Positions 21,294 through 30,769 of a DNA stretch of 64,000 nucleotides are shown piece after piece (within the stretch, counting starts at the first letter, position 1; each line of letters starts with the position of its first letter). Under the pieces are notes generated by a model. The model saw only the letters and a program-made list of their open reading frames with translations, was not told where the DNA came from and searched no databases. Source of the DNA: Bilabrum cf. latius (taxonomy: Eukaryota > Bigyra: Bicosoecida > Bigyra > Bicosoecida); NCBI GenBank assembly GCA_965178125.1, contig OZ237741.1, positions 620,001-684,000 on the forward strand, in the 5' to 3' direction. A program made the position numbers and the translations under genes.

Positions 21294-24200
21294 TCACCTG
21301 CCTCGAACCAGCGGCGAACCATCGCTATCGCTCTGGCTCGTGCCCAGATCCACCCCGGATGAGCCCCTCCTGCCCAACTGCCTCGGCGGAGTCGCCTCCC
21401 AGCTTGCCTCGGGCATCGTCTCGAGCGCCTGCCCGATCCCAGCCCCCAGCTGCTGCCTCTGGGGCATGGGAATAGCCTGCGCTGGGCCACCAGCGGCACC
21501 CACACCCCCCTCCTCTGACGGAGACACCTAATTAGTTGTTCTCTGGGCCTAACCACCTCCCCTCAACACTGCCCTCGCCACCTGCGGGGACATCTGCCTG
21601 CTGGCCCGCCGTGGCCCTGCCAGCAATGAGGCCCAGCACCTCCGGGCGAACTCCCCATCGTCCACCCCGAAGCTTGTTCCCTGGGCCCCCTGCACCACGA
21701 AGTGCAGCGCGTTCGCCAGCTGCCCCAGGGCGTACCCTTGCCTTGGTGACACGCACGGGCCCACCGTGCCCACCGGCCCGCCGGACCCCGCGAACCGCAG
21801 CATGTGAGACAGCTCGCACCAGATCGCCAGCACTGGACCCGCCCTAGAATCCAGGCCGCGCTCCGGCCCCAGGATCGTGGACCGCCGCCGCCCAGAGCCT
21901 GTGGTATCCTCGGGATTGCCCTCCCCATCGCCGGGTGCTCCGCCGGGGGAGGAGGATCCAGAGAACAAGGAGTCGGATGACTCGGGTCGGTGCTGGGTGC
22001 CCCACTGCTGCTTTAAGATGTCTACGGCAGGCGATCCCTTTTCTTTGCGCAGCTCGCCCATCTCGCCCGGGGCACGGAACACGCTCAGCTCCCGCATGCT
22101 CGAGTCCGCTGGCGAGTCCTGTGCGGTGACCGAGGGGCTGCGGCGGCCGCGGATCCGGGGACTCGAGCCGGATGCCCCGCTCCTCGATGGAGGACCCTGC
22201 CCGGTGCTAGACGCCCGGGAGCGCGCCGCTCCGGCCCCCTCCACCACCTGCTGGGGGACATCCCCGGGGGCCTGTGGCGGGAGCGAGGGCAGCTGCGGCT
22301 CCTGCTGCTCCCCGGTGCCCCCGGGTCTCGGCCCCTGGAGCGTGTGAGACTGCCTGCGGCCCATCACCCTGACCTCCTGCTGCAGCTCCCTCACTTGTTC
22401 CCTGGATAGGACCTTAACTCCCCGCTGCAGCCCCAGGCACCGGCACACGAGGTAGATGAGGCAGGGCAGGAAAGCGTCAGCATCGGCCCCGGACTGGGGA
22501 CCCCTGCCACCCGGGGAGCCTGCCCCAATCTCCGCGCTGTCTTCCGTGGCGCGCATGCTCTGCCTCAGGTGCCGCATGATCGCCATGCACGCGCTCTCCG
22601 CGCGGGCAATCTTCGACAGGGAACTGGCCGTGCTCCTGACCCCTCGCAGCTCCCCCGCCGCCACCCGGAATGGGAACCCCCTGTCCTTGCGGCACACGGC
22701 AGGCACGTCCAGGTCGTCGTAGGTGCACCACGACAGCATCCGGCATCGCAGGGCGAGGCGCCTCTCTGCAGCCCGGTCGTCTGCAGCCGGTCCGGGGGGC
22801 CACCGCGGCCTGCCCCCCCTCACGCACTGGGCCTGGAGCTGCTCGCACACCTGCACGGCTTCATCGGCGAAGGGACCGGCCCCCTGGCACACTGCCGCGG
22901 GCGTGCCCGGAAGAAGCTCCACGACCTCTTTGACGGTGAACTTAAGCTCCTCTCGCATCAGCGGCCGCAGCAGCTGCCCCAGCGAAACCGCCTCGGACTG
23001 CGCGAGGGCTTTAGTTAGCTCTGCCTCGGCCATCTGGAGGGCGGGCAGCAGAATGGCGCCCGGCACGGGCAGCTTCCCACTGCGCCACTGCTCTGCCCCC
23101 CTCTGCACCTGCTGCTGCTGCTAACGCGGCTGCTCGTCATCGTCAGAGGGTCGCAATATTCTTTGTTCCCCGGAGCTGGTCCCCACCGCACCCCCAGCCG
23201 CGTCAGCCGTGCCACCACCGGCAACCCCTCCGGCCCTCGAGGCCCCCTAGCCGGCTGCTCCCGAGTTGCCCGCCCCAAACAGCAGCACCGTGTCCGCGTC
23301 TTCTGCCCCTGAAGCGGGCGCGCTGTGCAGCCGCCTTGCGGCCCCGTCAACCCCGCCGGCGCTGTTGCCTGCGTTCCAGCGCCATGGGTCCCGGTCGTGG
23401 ACGGGCCTCGGGACAGTGGAGGCCCCCGGGGCCCCGTCAATGAGCGGGAACGGCGTCTTCCACGGCTGCTGCAGGCACAGCCACTGAGCCAGGGACCAGA
23501 GCATGGCCCGCGCCTCAGACCCCGCAGCGTCCCACGGGCTGTACATGCACCCCAGCACGCCCAGCGGGGCTCGGACGCGACCTGCAGCCTGCCCCACGCC
23601 CGCACCCGCTCGGGGCACAGCCCGCCCAGCGCTCTCGGGTCCTCCTTTCTTTTGCACCGCGGTGGACAGAGAAAGCCCTGCCGCCTCTCGGGCCGCGGCC
23701 TTCTGCGCGAACCTGCCCCTGCGACGCTTGACGGGAGCCTTCTTCTACCCCTCTGCCTGCGCTCCCGCCGATGCCCCGCCCTGGTTGGAGCCCCGGCCGG
23801 CGGCCTCCTTGATCTCGGGAGGGACGGGCTCTCCCTGGGCCTCCAGCTCGGCGATCTCCGAGAGGGCCTTGACTCTGACGGGGTCCCACGCGGTGCCTCC
23901 ACGGGCTGGGCCTGCCGATGCTGCGGCGGGCGCTTTCGCGCCGCTAGCAGCCGCTTGCTCCGAGGCTGTCAGTCTCCGGTGGACGTCCCTGGCGATGCGC
24001 TGTCCCTCCGCCTCGGCCATCTTCCTGAGAACCGCCACGGGGTGGGAAGGGTCGCTCGGGGGCACCGCGTCCCTGCCCTCTCCAGAGGGGGCCACCTGGA
24101 ACACCCGGAATCGCAGCTCCGACTCCGCCTCGGTCTCGAATTCACGGAGGTCCCAGAGGGAGCGGGCACGGGCCAGGGATGCGGGTGCGAAGGGATACCA

Positions 24201-27200
24201 CGTCTCGCCCCCAGCACCCCCGCTGCCCGTGCCCCCAGTGTGGGGACCGCCAGGGTTCGAGGTGACACCCCGCGACCCCGCACCCGCCCCGGCCCCGGCG
24301 TCGCTCGCCCCCGCCCGAGTGGAGGGGCTGGCCCCGAACAGGTCCTGCTCGCTGCGGCCGCGAGCTCTACGCGCGGGGGAGTTCTTGGCGGAACCCAGCT
24401 TCCAACTCGAGCCGCCAACCGGAGAGGACCCGGGTGCCTGCGGGGCCGTGGCCTGCCGCTTGGCAGCGACAGAGGACCCCGGGCCCCCGCCCTCGGTGTC
24501 GGCGCTGGCTGATGCTGTGCCAGACCTGGCAGAGCCGCTGCGAGGAGACCCCTGAGCGGTGCCTCCCCTGCTGCTGCCGGCCTGCAGACCACCAGACACC
24601 CCGCTGATGCCTCTGTCGTGCCCCCCTTTCGAGCCAGGCTTGGAAGCAGACGCACCGGTGTCCCCCTCCCCGTCACCTTCACCGTCACCAGGTGCGCCAG
24701 GCACCGAAAGGCTGCAGCTGCCCGTGGCACTCCCCGGCCCGGAGCTGCCTTGGCCTCTAGTCACGGACCCCGCCGGGGTGAGCAAAGCCTGTGGCAATCG
24801 GGGGGAGTGCCGGGTGCCTCCCTGCAGGCCCTTCAGCGAAGATAGAGGGCCCTTGCGAGCCCTGCCCTGCCGCCCCCCCATGCTCTGACTGCCCTCTTGG
24901 CCCCTGCCCGCAGCAGAGGCAGACCCACTCGCAGTCGACATGCGGTCCCCGTCCTCCCTCAAGCCAGGGCCGTGGCCGTTGGTGGAGGCGCTGTCCGGTG
25001 CGAGCAGCCCAGGGCTGGCACCGCCCGCGCCAGCCCTGCTGTTCAGTGTTCCCTGGGACTGCTCGGAGACCAGCCGCTGCCTGCCCCCCTGCGTGTGCTG
25101 CGAGTAGGACCGGTGCTGCCTCGGCCCAGAGTGCGCGGTCCCTGCCACCGACCCAGCCTCAAGCTTCCCCCCTATGCTGCTGCTGCCGTCCCCAGTACCC
25201 GCGCCCCCGCTGCCCTGCCTGCCCGCCTCGGGGCGCTTCCACTGGCGTCGCCTCTGCCGCAGCTCGGCGGGCGTGAGACGGGAACCGCTGCGGCGCCGCG
25301 TGTGCGCCCCCTATGTTCCGCTCGCGGCGCCGCGCCCCAGCGCCGAAGGTGCGTATAGCCGCCCCGGAGACCCGTCCCTAGATGCCGACCCGTCGCCGTC
25401 GTAGGAACGCAGCCTGCCCCCTGTTGCGTTGTAGCTCGTCACGCTGCCGGTGGCGTCATCTCTCCCACCGCTGCTGGGAGGACCGCCCATTCCGATTCCG
25501 ATTCCGTTGCTCCCCATATCCCCAAGCGCCGGGGATGAGACAGATCCGTGCATGGAGTCGTGTCCTGACCCGGGAGTAGAGGGGGAGCCACCCCCGCTGA
25601 GGGCCACTGGCCGCCCCCTTGCGGGAGATGCTACGTGCCCGTGAGCCGATGCGCGATGCACAGCAGCCTCAACGCCCGCATCACTGTTCCCTGCGCCCGA
25701 TAGCCTCTCCCGCAGAGCAGACCTCGGCGACTTGGACGCCGTGTGAGCAGAGGCCCCTCGAGACCTCCTCCGCCTCGAGCCAAGGCTAGACCGACGCCGG
25801 CCAGACGCCGCCCCTACCCCTTGTTCCCCATCTCCGGGCGCTGGGCCACCGCCCATGCCCAGCATCACGTCCATGGCCCGCATCGCGTCCTCCAGAGGGG
25901 CAGACAACTGCCTGTCCTCCTCGTCGTCCTCATCATCACCTGAGGACGAAGGGCCCGGCGAAGGGCTCGAAGCAGAGCCATCCATGTCGCTGCCAGTGCC
26001 CCCAGACTCGGCCTAATCGCGATGGGTGTCCTGCTTGGGACGAGCACGGTGGCCGGGGATGGCAACTCCAGCGGCTGCGGGCGGGTCCGCCCACTGCCTG
26101 ACGCCGTGCCCAGCCCCAGCCACGGCCCCTTCCGCCCCAGAGTCCTCCTCGTCGTCAGAGAAAAACATGGAGGAGCTCGCAGGCCGCAGCGGGGGGCGAC
26201 CGCCTGCAGGCACGTCTCCGTCGCCCCCAACCGGGGCCGTAACACCCCTGTGGCCAGGCAAGCTCGGTGGAGCCACCACACCGCCGCCACGCGCATTGCC
26301 ATGCGGTTGCAAGTCCCCAGGTACAGCTGCACGAACTCTAGATTCTGGCCCAGACATCCCCATCCCTGCTACCATTCCACGGACCATGCCATGGCCATCT
26401 ACAGGGCCAGTCCCCTGTCGCCCCCTTGCTGGCCAAGGCATGGGCCCTGCGAGCTGCGGCTGCGGCTGCTGCAGCTGCACCGGATGCACTCGAGGTGCGG
26501 ATCTGCGGCTGCCTACACCGGCGCCACGCCTAGACCCAACTGCGGAGCCCGCTCGATGCCTAGTGCCATGCAGAGCCGCCGGGACGTGAATGCCAGCGGG
26601 CTGCCTGGCGCTTGGTGCCCCTGACGACGCCAGAGCGGCAGGCCCAGGGGCAGTGGTGGGGCCCTGGAGGCGGCGCCTCGACTCACCTGGGAGAGATGCT
26701 CGGGACCCGCCCCTCGATCGCGCGGGCGGTGGGATGAAACCGGCGCTGCCCGCCAGGTCGCCGGTGGAGCCACTGTGTGGGAGTCCACGGCCTGTATGTG
26801 TTCCGCCTGCCGCACCCGGAAGCGCCAAAGAAGGCATGCCGCCAGCACCTAAAGACTATCCAGCTTTTGATGATGCACCTCCACTACTTTGAGAGTTGAC
26901 GTCCCCGTAAGGTTTCCTGAAATCGGTCTTCATTCTCATCCCAGACGACCGCGACAGGGGCGGCTGTCCAGCCGCATAGATGTGGGGAGACTGGTGCACA
27001 GGAAGCTACCCAGCTATAATATCGCTATCATCACAACCAGCTTCTGCGGATTTTCGCGCGGCATCGGGCCGGGGCTGCTGCAAAGGGTCGTTCGTGGCCA
27101 GTCGTCGGGGCAAGGAGGACTGCGACACAGTCGAATCTACCGAAGAAGCCCGGCTTCTCAGACCATTACTAGCAGTTGACTGTGCTTGCGCAATTCGAAT

Positions 27201-27218
27201 TCCAACCGCACCCTCCAT
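21294..27218 (-). CDS. large low-complexity protein with C-terminal VPS9-like domain, 9 in-frame UAG
   Basis: Single frame of 5925 nt (1974 residues) from ATG 27218 to TGA 21294. An in-frame TAA lies two codons upstream of the ATG, which fixes the 5' limit if there is no upstream intron. UAG is at 27006, 26856, 26013, 25311, 23745, 23247, 23121, 21549 and 21528. Residues 1-1150 are mostly Gly/Ser/Pro/Ala and disordered. About 1150-1330 are more structured (ETWYPFAPASLARARSLWDL; GCMYSPWDAAGS). The C-terminal part resembles a VPS9 domain: SLSKIARAESACMAIMRHL, ADADAFLPCLIYLVCR (compare the family pattern ADxFLPxLIY), LSHMLRFAG and YALGQLANALHFVV. VPS9 domains are Rab5-type exchange factors on early endosomes. 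The match is by pattern only, with long inserts, so the function is tentative. Around residue 1366 a UAG starts a run of CAG codons. Confidence 0.6.
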
Positions 27219-27743
27219 AGGTTATGCAAGCAAACCGTGTGAAGCAGCCAGATGGTCTGCCGTGAAGTCCAGTACGCTTCAATTAAGATACCAAGCGCGA
27301 TGCATGCCACTCGAGCCAATCTAACTAGCTCAGTTTATGGCACTCTTTGGGTTCGTCTTATGCCAGCTGGGTTTTGTTTGGACATGCGCGACGGTCCAAA
27401 GGGTCGTTGTGACGATTGCAGCCGGTGCCAGTGGAAGTGCCACAGTGTGGTGTGGTGGTCGCCAGCCAAGCTGACGGATTCTCTCATGGAAGTTGGAGTG
27501 AATTTGTGTAATCTTACCGTTAAATTCAAAGCAACGACAAGCACACTTCAACTGGCCAAAAGGACTTGCTCCCCCCACAGGACTGCGCTAGGCCAGGGGC
27601 CTGCACAGCTGCGAACCACGCCTCTCCCAGGAGGGCCGCCGCAAAGCAGCGAACGGCCGCTCCTGTACGCACGCGGCCTCCTCTGAGCACCACCCATGGC
27701 CAGATCAAGTGACCAGCCGACTCGCGCCCGTATCCCGCGCCGC
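27219..27743. other. intergenic, 5' of the VPS9-like gene and 3' of H2A.Z
   Basis: About 525 bp between two minus-strand genes. The left half is AT-richer than the flanking genes and contains an in-frame TAA just before the VPS9-like ATG. No conserved frame is visible; it should hold the VPS9-like promoter and the H2A.Z 3' UTR. Confidence 0.45.
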
Positions 27744-28931
27744 TTAGTGCTTCTTGTTCTTGGTCTTGTTGAGGAGGCTCTTGTGGATGAAGGGGATCAC
27801 ACCACCGCCGGCGATGGCTGCGAGGGAGAGGGAGAAGAGAGGAGAGGGGGCGAGGCAAGGGCGCGGTGGAACTGAACAAAGACATCATAGCATAGTATGG
27901 TACAACAAATAAGTGGGCCGGAGGGATCAGGCGCTCCCTTGTGTTCTCTCTGTCTCTCACTGGCCTTGACGAAGGTGTCGAGCTCGTCGTCACCGCGGAC
28001 GGCCAGCTGGATGTGCCTGGGAGTGATACGCTTCACCTTGAGGTCCTTGGAGGCGCCACCGGCCAACTCGAGCACCTGTGCAGGGAAATATGAGAGCACG
28101 GAAGAGGAGAGGGGCGTGCTGGTGGCACGTGGTCGGTTGGACTCGGGGCAGCGTTTGCAGGGATGTGAACCGGGGCGATTCCTTTCCAGCTCGATTTTGG
28201 CAAGCCACTCACCTCAGCGGTCAAGTATTCCAGGATAGCTGCTGTGTACACGGCAGCCGTGGCACCAACTCGCTGCTGGTTGGCAACCAGAGTCTTGAGG
28301 AAACGGTGGATACGTCCGACCGGGAACGTCAATCCAGCCCTCTGCGACCTGGACGTCGGTGTCTTCTTCGAGGAAGGCCCCTTGCCACCCTTTCCGCCCT
28401 TGCCACCCTTTCCGCCGACTGCAGTGATTGTGGCGGGGCGCAAGGCAATGACGGTACTTTTTGTAGAGAGCGTAGTCGATTCAAGTTCAAAACGGCGGTG
28501 TGCCAGCTAAATCGCCCGTCTCTGGCCAAATTGAGCATAGAACAAATCGTACATCGCCAAACAAGTAAATAAGCTCACTCTTGCCACCTTTGCCGCTCTG
28601 CGAGGTGGGTGGAGACGCTCTGGAAGGGGAATCGACGTGCACATGTTCGAAGTTCGAACTGCAATCGCTGCTACGGCGCAACTTTGTACCCAGCGCAAGC
28701 AGGGATCAAAAAGCGGCACGTAGTATATGATAGGCTGCACTTTATCAGCTGGTCCAATAGAACTGGAGGCTGCCCTACTACAAGTGGCACTCGTGCCGTC
28801 TGGTCACCTCTGCAAGCTATCCTCTCAGGTTCGAAAACCTTTTCGGCGATTGAAGTGCTTCTGTATGCTCCCAAAACGCGCAAGGGAGATTATATGCATA
28901 TGTTGATATTGGCTCGAATGCTACCTCACCA
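27744..28931 (-). CDS. H2A.Z: histone variant H2A.Z, 5 exons including a 19-nt micro-exon, TAA stop
   Basis: Exons: 28931-28929 (start codon only, inferred), 28597-28579 (19 nt), 28418-28213, 28075-27961 and 27817-27744. They sum to 417 nt (138 residues). The protein reads M-SGKGGK at the start, then [73 protein letters not shown] and [15 protein letters not shown]. The [15 protein letters not shown] and GGGVIPxIHKSL signatures mark H2A.Z rather than canonical H2A. The gene has no in-frame UAG and ends in TAA, so UAA is still a terminator here. Exons 3-5 are certain by homology. Exon 2 is well supported by the MSGKGGK-like result and phase; the isolated ATG at 28929-28931, followed by GTGAGG, is my inference. 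The neighbour on the other strand encodes GAS41, a subunit of the H2A.Z-depositing SWR1-type complex. Confidence 0.9.
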
Positions 28932-29207
28932 TATTGCTTCTGTGTCTGTTGACTTGGATATGCTTCGATTAACCGAAGCCGTTTGGGATTCTGATTTAAT
29001 AAAAGGGTACGCAACATTAAAGTACTGTTTATTTTTCTGTTGCGAACACTTTGAAGACGATGCAAAAATCGGGGCCCACTTTCTGATAGAATGGCAGATG
29101 CTGGCAGGGGTACGTATCGAAGCAGTGCTAGTGTGGCTTCTGGGGCCAGCAGTGCCGGGAATAGTGCCACGATCAGGGATGAAGCGTAGAATACCGCACA
29201 GGTGACA
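28932..29207. promoter_or_regulatory. putative bidirectional promoter of H2A.Z and GAS41
   Basis: If the inferred H2A.Z start codon is right, 276 bp separate it from the first ATG of the GAS41 frame on the opposite strand. The interval is AT-richer than the genes around it. I see no specific motif. Long frames cross it on both strands without known similarity. Confidence 0.35.
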
Positions 29208-30056
29208 ATGCGCGCAGTCCATGCTGTGCGAGACTCTTTGGATGATGTTCGAAGGGCCGAGGATGAGGTTGGCGGCAAAGCAATGCACTGTCCAATCGTG
29301 TATGGGAGCATCAGCTTTTGGCTTGGCAACACAAAGGCGGGTTCGGCCTCGGAGCATACTCACCGATGGTCCCTGTACGTTCGTGGGGCGGATGGACGGG
29401 ACATCAGCTACTGCATAGAGAAAGTTGTGTTTACATTGCATCCCACGATTCCTAACAATGTCCGGGAAGTTACATGCCACCCTTTCGAGGTCACAGAAAC
29501 GGGGTGGGGAGAGTTCGAGGCTATGATATCGGTGCACTTCAAGGATTTCACGCCAGAGGCCATGGTTGGCAAGAAAGAATTCCGGCCCCCACCGATCCAT
29601 TTCGCCCATACTCTTAAGTTGTACTAGGGAAGCCAGACCCCAACCTCAAGCACGGTTGGAAAGCCCGTCGTATCGGAGTTCTACGATGAGCTAGTGTTCA
29701 ACCAGACGAGCGACTGGGCTGGTGTGCAGGCCAAGGCCTCCGGAGAGGGCACGTCGGCGAGTAGCGAGAAGGACAAGAAAGATGACAGCGATGGTACCGA
29801 AGTAAAGATCCCGGAAGGCGCGTCGGTGGGCCTCAAGTCCCTGCTCGGCGGCCCGACCGCCTTCCCTGGGCACCCGCACATGCACCACATGCGGGAGTGG
29901 AGTGCCGCGGGAGATCTGGCCACGCTTGGGATGGCGCATGCGTTCGTGGAGGGCGAGATCGCTAGGCTGCACGAGCGCCTGTCGAGGGCCGACGCAGAGC
30001 TGTCCCAGCTGGGGGAGGACCTCGAGGTGCTGGGCTGGCCCACAGGGAGCGTGTGA
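29208..30056 (+). CDS. YEATS4: GAS41/Yaf9-type YEATS-domain protein
   Basis: Frame of 282 residues with one UAG (29625-29627, residue 140), ending TGA at 30054. The YEATS domain is unmistakable: CPIVYGSISFWLG, HTHRWSLYVRGADGRDISY, KVVFTLHPTIPNNVREV, HPFEVTETGWGEFEAMI and HTLKLY. Directly after LKLY comes UAG, then GKPVVSEFYDELVFN; human GAS41 has LKLFQ followed by KKTVVSEFYDEMIF, so UAG aligns with its Gln. The C-terminus (ARLHERLSRADAELSQLGED) is the coiled coil expected for assembly into NuA4/SWR1 complexes. YEATS domains read acylated lysine on histone H3, and Yaf9/GAS41 promotes H2A.Z deposition. The start is uncertain: ATG 29208 is the first in frame, but relatives begin closer to CPIVYG, and a spliced 5' exon is possible. 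The last codons and the stop are part of a 64-bp triplication. Confidence 0.9.
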
Positions 30057-30188
30057 TGAAGAGCTGTCCCAGCTGGGGGAGGACCTCGAGGTGCTGGGCT
30101 GGCCTACAGGGAGCGTGTGATGAAGAGCTGTCCCAGCTGGGGGAGGACCTCGAGGTGCTGGGCTGGCCTACAGGGAGCGTGTGATGAA
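29997..30188. repeat. 64-bp direct repeat, 3 tandem copies across the GAS41 stop codon
   Basis: Copies start at 29997, 30061 and 30125; a further GAGCTG begins a fourth at 30189 and then diverges. Each copy contains GAGCTGTCCCAGCTGGGGGA and ends GGGAGCGTGTGATGAA. Copy 1 is the last 19 codons plus TGA of the GAS41 frame. Copies 2 and 3 lie in the 3' UTR and share one difference from copy 1 (GGCCTACAGG versus GGCCCACAGG). The unit is not a multiple of three. Confidence 0.97.
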
Positions 30189-30769
30189 GAGCTGCTTCCA
30201 TACTTTGCCCGCTCTCGGTGCATGGCACGCTGCCTTGGCGAGAGGGAATGGCACTTTGCGATTTGGCATTGCAAGGTGCAGCACTTCGTACTTGAGGCAT
30301 CTGCGTTGCTGGCAGCCCGGTGTCCAACCTGCGAGCCAGTCAGGAAAGAAGAAAGCTTGCGGGATTGCTGAGCATGTGACCCACTCCGAGGATGCACCGT
30401 GACTTGTAGCTCCGGCGACTCCCCTGGTGCATTTGGGATGGCAAGACCTCCCCAGTGGTCGGCGGAGGGGGCCGGCGGTTTGGTCCAGACGCTGGCAGCA
30501 CGCATGGCCAATAATCGTACATTGGCCATGCTTGGTATGCTTACGGCATGTATGCAGGGGTGGTGCGATGAAGGTATAGGCTCTGTTCTTGTGCGAGCCG
30601 CAAGCTGCAGCATGCTGCATGCATGCCAACCGGCAACATGCAACCCGGAGTCCCAGCCCCAACGACCGTTGCTGGTCGTCTCACCGTGTTTGAGATGGGC
30701 CGAGCAGCTTCTAGACCGCGAGGTCGATCTCAGGAACAAAATATACAGGCGGGTGATGTAGCTAGTAGC
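30189..30769. other. intergenic between GAS41 and the transporter
   Basis: About 580 bp between two plus-strand genes. Open frames exist (30399-30761 plus, and minus-strand frames reaching into the 64-bp repeat), but none shows similarity or the composition of its neighbours. It should contain the rest of the GAS41 3' UTR and the transporter promoter. Confidence 0.4.

Noticed and set aside
28609-29205. 198-residue plus-strand frame upstream of GAS41
   Set aside because: AT-rich, no similarity, overlaps the inferred H2A.Z first intron and the intergenic region; most likely chance.
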